Shown here one piece after another: positions 14,079 through 14,688 of a stretch of 14,688 bases of DNA (position 1 is the stretch's first letter; the number at the start of each line of letters is the position of its first letter). This DNA comes from Anaerorhabdus sp036641015. Its GTDB lineage: Bacteria > Bacillota_I > Bacilli_A > Erysipelotrichales > Erysipelotrichaceae. Where the stretch lies: the NCBI RefSeq assembly GCF_036641015.1, contig NZ_JAVWFO010000045.1:1-14688 (forward strand). The letters run 5' to 3'. The notes below the pieces were generated by a model that was given only the letters and a program-made list of their open reading frames with translations, had not been told where the DNA came from and searched no databases. The translations under genes were made by a program, and so were the position numbers.

Positions 14079-14651
14079 ATGAAAATGAAGAAAATATGTT
14101 GCTTACTTTTATGTGTATTATTATCAGGTTGTGTAACAAAACCAGATAACGCAGATATGTTAATGGATGTCTTTTTTACTAAACTGACTTCCTTTGATTT
14201 TCCAACATTGAACAATTATCTAGAAACCCCTATTGATGATACAATTCAAAATGAATTTACGAGTGTTACTGAATCAGCAAATACCTCAAAGACAACAATA
14301 GAGGCTTTAAAAATACTAAAAGACTTGGATATTAGTTGGGTACAAATTGAATCAAACGATTCTTATGCATTATTTAACCTAACTATTAAATATTATGGAC
14401 TAAATATAATTAAGGAAGACTATTTAGAATTATTTATCGAAGCATTCAAGTATCACGCTGATAACGATAAATATGACGAACAAATTGCAAAAGCATACAA
14501 TATAGCCTACCAAAAAAGTCTACCTACTTTAAGTAAAGAATTTATTATTGAATGTAAAAATATTAATGGAGAGTGGAAAATTACTGATGCAAATGAATTA
14601 ATATCGCAAATTATATCAGTCTTCAAGAAGCAAATAGCCCAAATAAATTAA
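14079..14651 (+). CDS. Small lipoprotein of unknown function
   Basis: A 190-residue exported lipoprotein. The N-terminus has a lysine-rich start (MKMKK), a hydrophobic stretch rich in Leu and Cys, and a clear lipobox LSGC with the lipidated cysteine at residue 18, so it should be anchored to the outer face of the membrane. The mature part is mostly helical-looking and acidic, with a C-terminal NINGEWKITDANEL segment that resembles the last strand of small NTF2-like or DUF4878-type extracellular domains. That resemblance is weak and I do not assign a family. I chose ATG at 14079 (or 14085) because a longer frame reaching back to 13992 runs through the tagD start and the promoters and hides the signal peptide. 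The SD is poor (GTGGA). The gene diverges from tagD and ends at a strong terminator. Confidence 0.8.
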   Translation: MKMKKICCLLLCVLLSGCVTKPDNADMLMDVFFTKLTSFDFPTLNNYLETPIDDTIQNEFTSVTESANTSKTTIEALKILKDLDISWVQIESNDSYALFNLTIKYYGLNIIKEDYLELFIEAFKYHADNDKYDEQIAKAYNIAYQKSLPTLSKEFIIECKNINGEWKITDANELISQIISVFKKQIAQIN

Positions 14652-14688
14652 AAAAACAACTTTTATCAATTACGATAGAAGTTGTTTT
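14651..14688 (+). terminator. Long terminator hairpin at the window end
   Basis: Directly after the lipoprotein stop, 14653-14667 pairs with 14674-14688 over 15 positions with one G-U pair, around the loop AATTAC. The A-rich 5' side and T-rich 3' side suit termination in either direction. The T-run is cut by the window edge. Confidence 0.85.

Overview
The window reads as chromosome of a low-GC Bacillota, probably Erysipelotrichia or a related lineage. The grounds are the AT-rich composition, strong AGGAGG-type Shine-Dalgarno (SD) sites, a fused SecDF, a ComN-family protein beside secDF, a PASTA-type division penicillin-binding protein, a TagD-like cytidylyltransferase and TmcAL (YlbM). The lineage call is inference. 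No tRNA, rRNA, CRISPR array, insertion sequence or phage gene is visible.

Region 1 (about 1-7580, minus strand) is a division and cell-wall operon. In transcription order it holds mraZ, rsmH, ftsL, a division transpeptidase, mraY, a comN-like gene and secDF. It starts from a TATAAT promoter followed at once by four GTGG repeats at exact 10-bp spacing, which form the MraZ operator. The first three junctions are one-base TAATG overlaps. A second promoter inside a palindrome lies before mraY. The SD site of secDF lies inside the comN-like gene. The group joins wall precursor synthesis (MraY), septal cross-linking (PBP2B-like protein and FtsL), ribosome methylation (RsmH) and protein export (SecDF).

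Region 2 (about 7580-10770) holds one large sensory diguanylate cyclase gene on the minus strand, with its own promoter, a leader of about 118 nt and an intrinsic terminator. The gene is broken by a run of eight T inside its second PAS domain. Removing one T would give a single 887-residue protein (PAS, PAS, PAS, GGDEF, GAF, PAS-like). It may be phase-variable, a recent pseudogene or a sequencing error. It sits between rpmF and mraZ, in a neighbourhood otherwise like that of Bacillus.

Region 3 (about 10767-12500, minus strand) holds a lysophospholipase-like hydrolase, then yceD (DUF177) and rpmF (ribosomal protein L32). yceD-rpmF has a near-consensus promoter and a terminator that contains the rpmF stop codon. 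L32 has an unusual C-x-C second half of its zinc ribbon.

Region 4 (12510-14688) holds tmcAL on the plus strand and, converging on it, a tagD-like gene on the minus strand. Their last 8 bases overlap inside a perfect palindrome in which the two stop codons are mirror images. A small lipoprotein gene of unknown function diverges from tagD and ends at a long terminator hairpin at the window edge.
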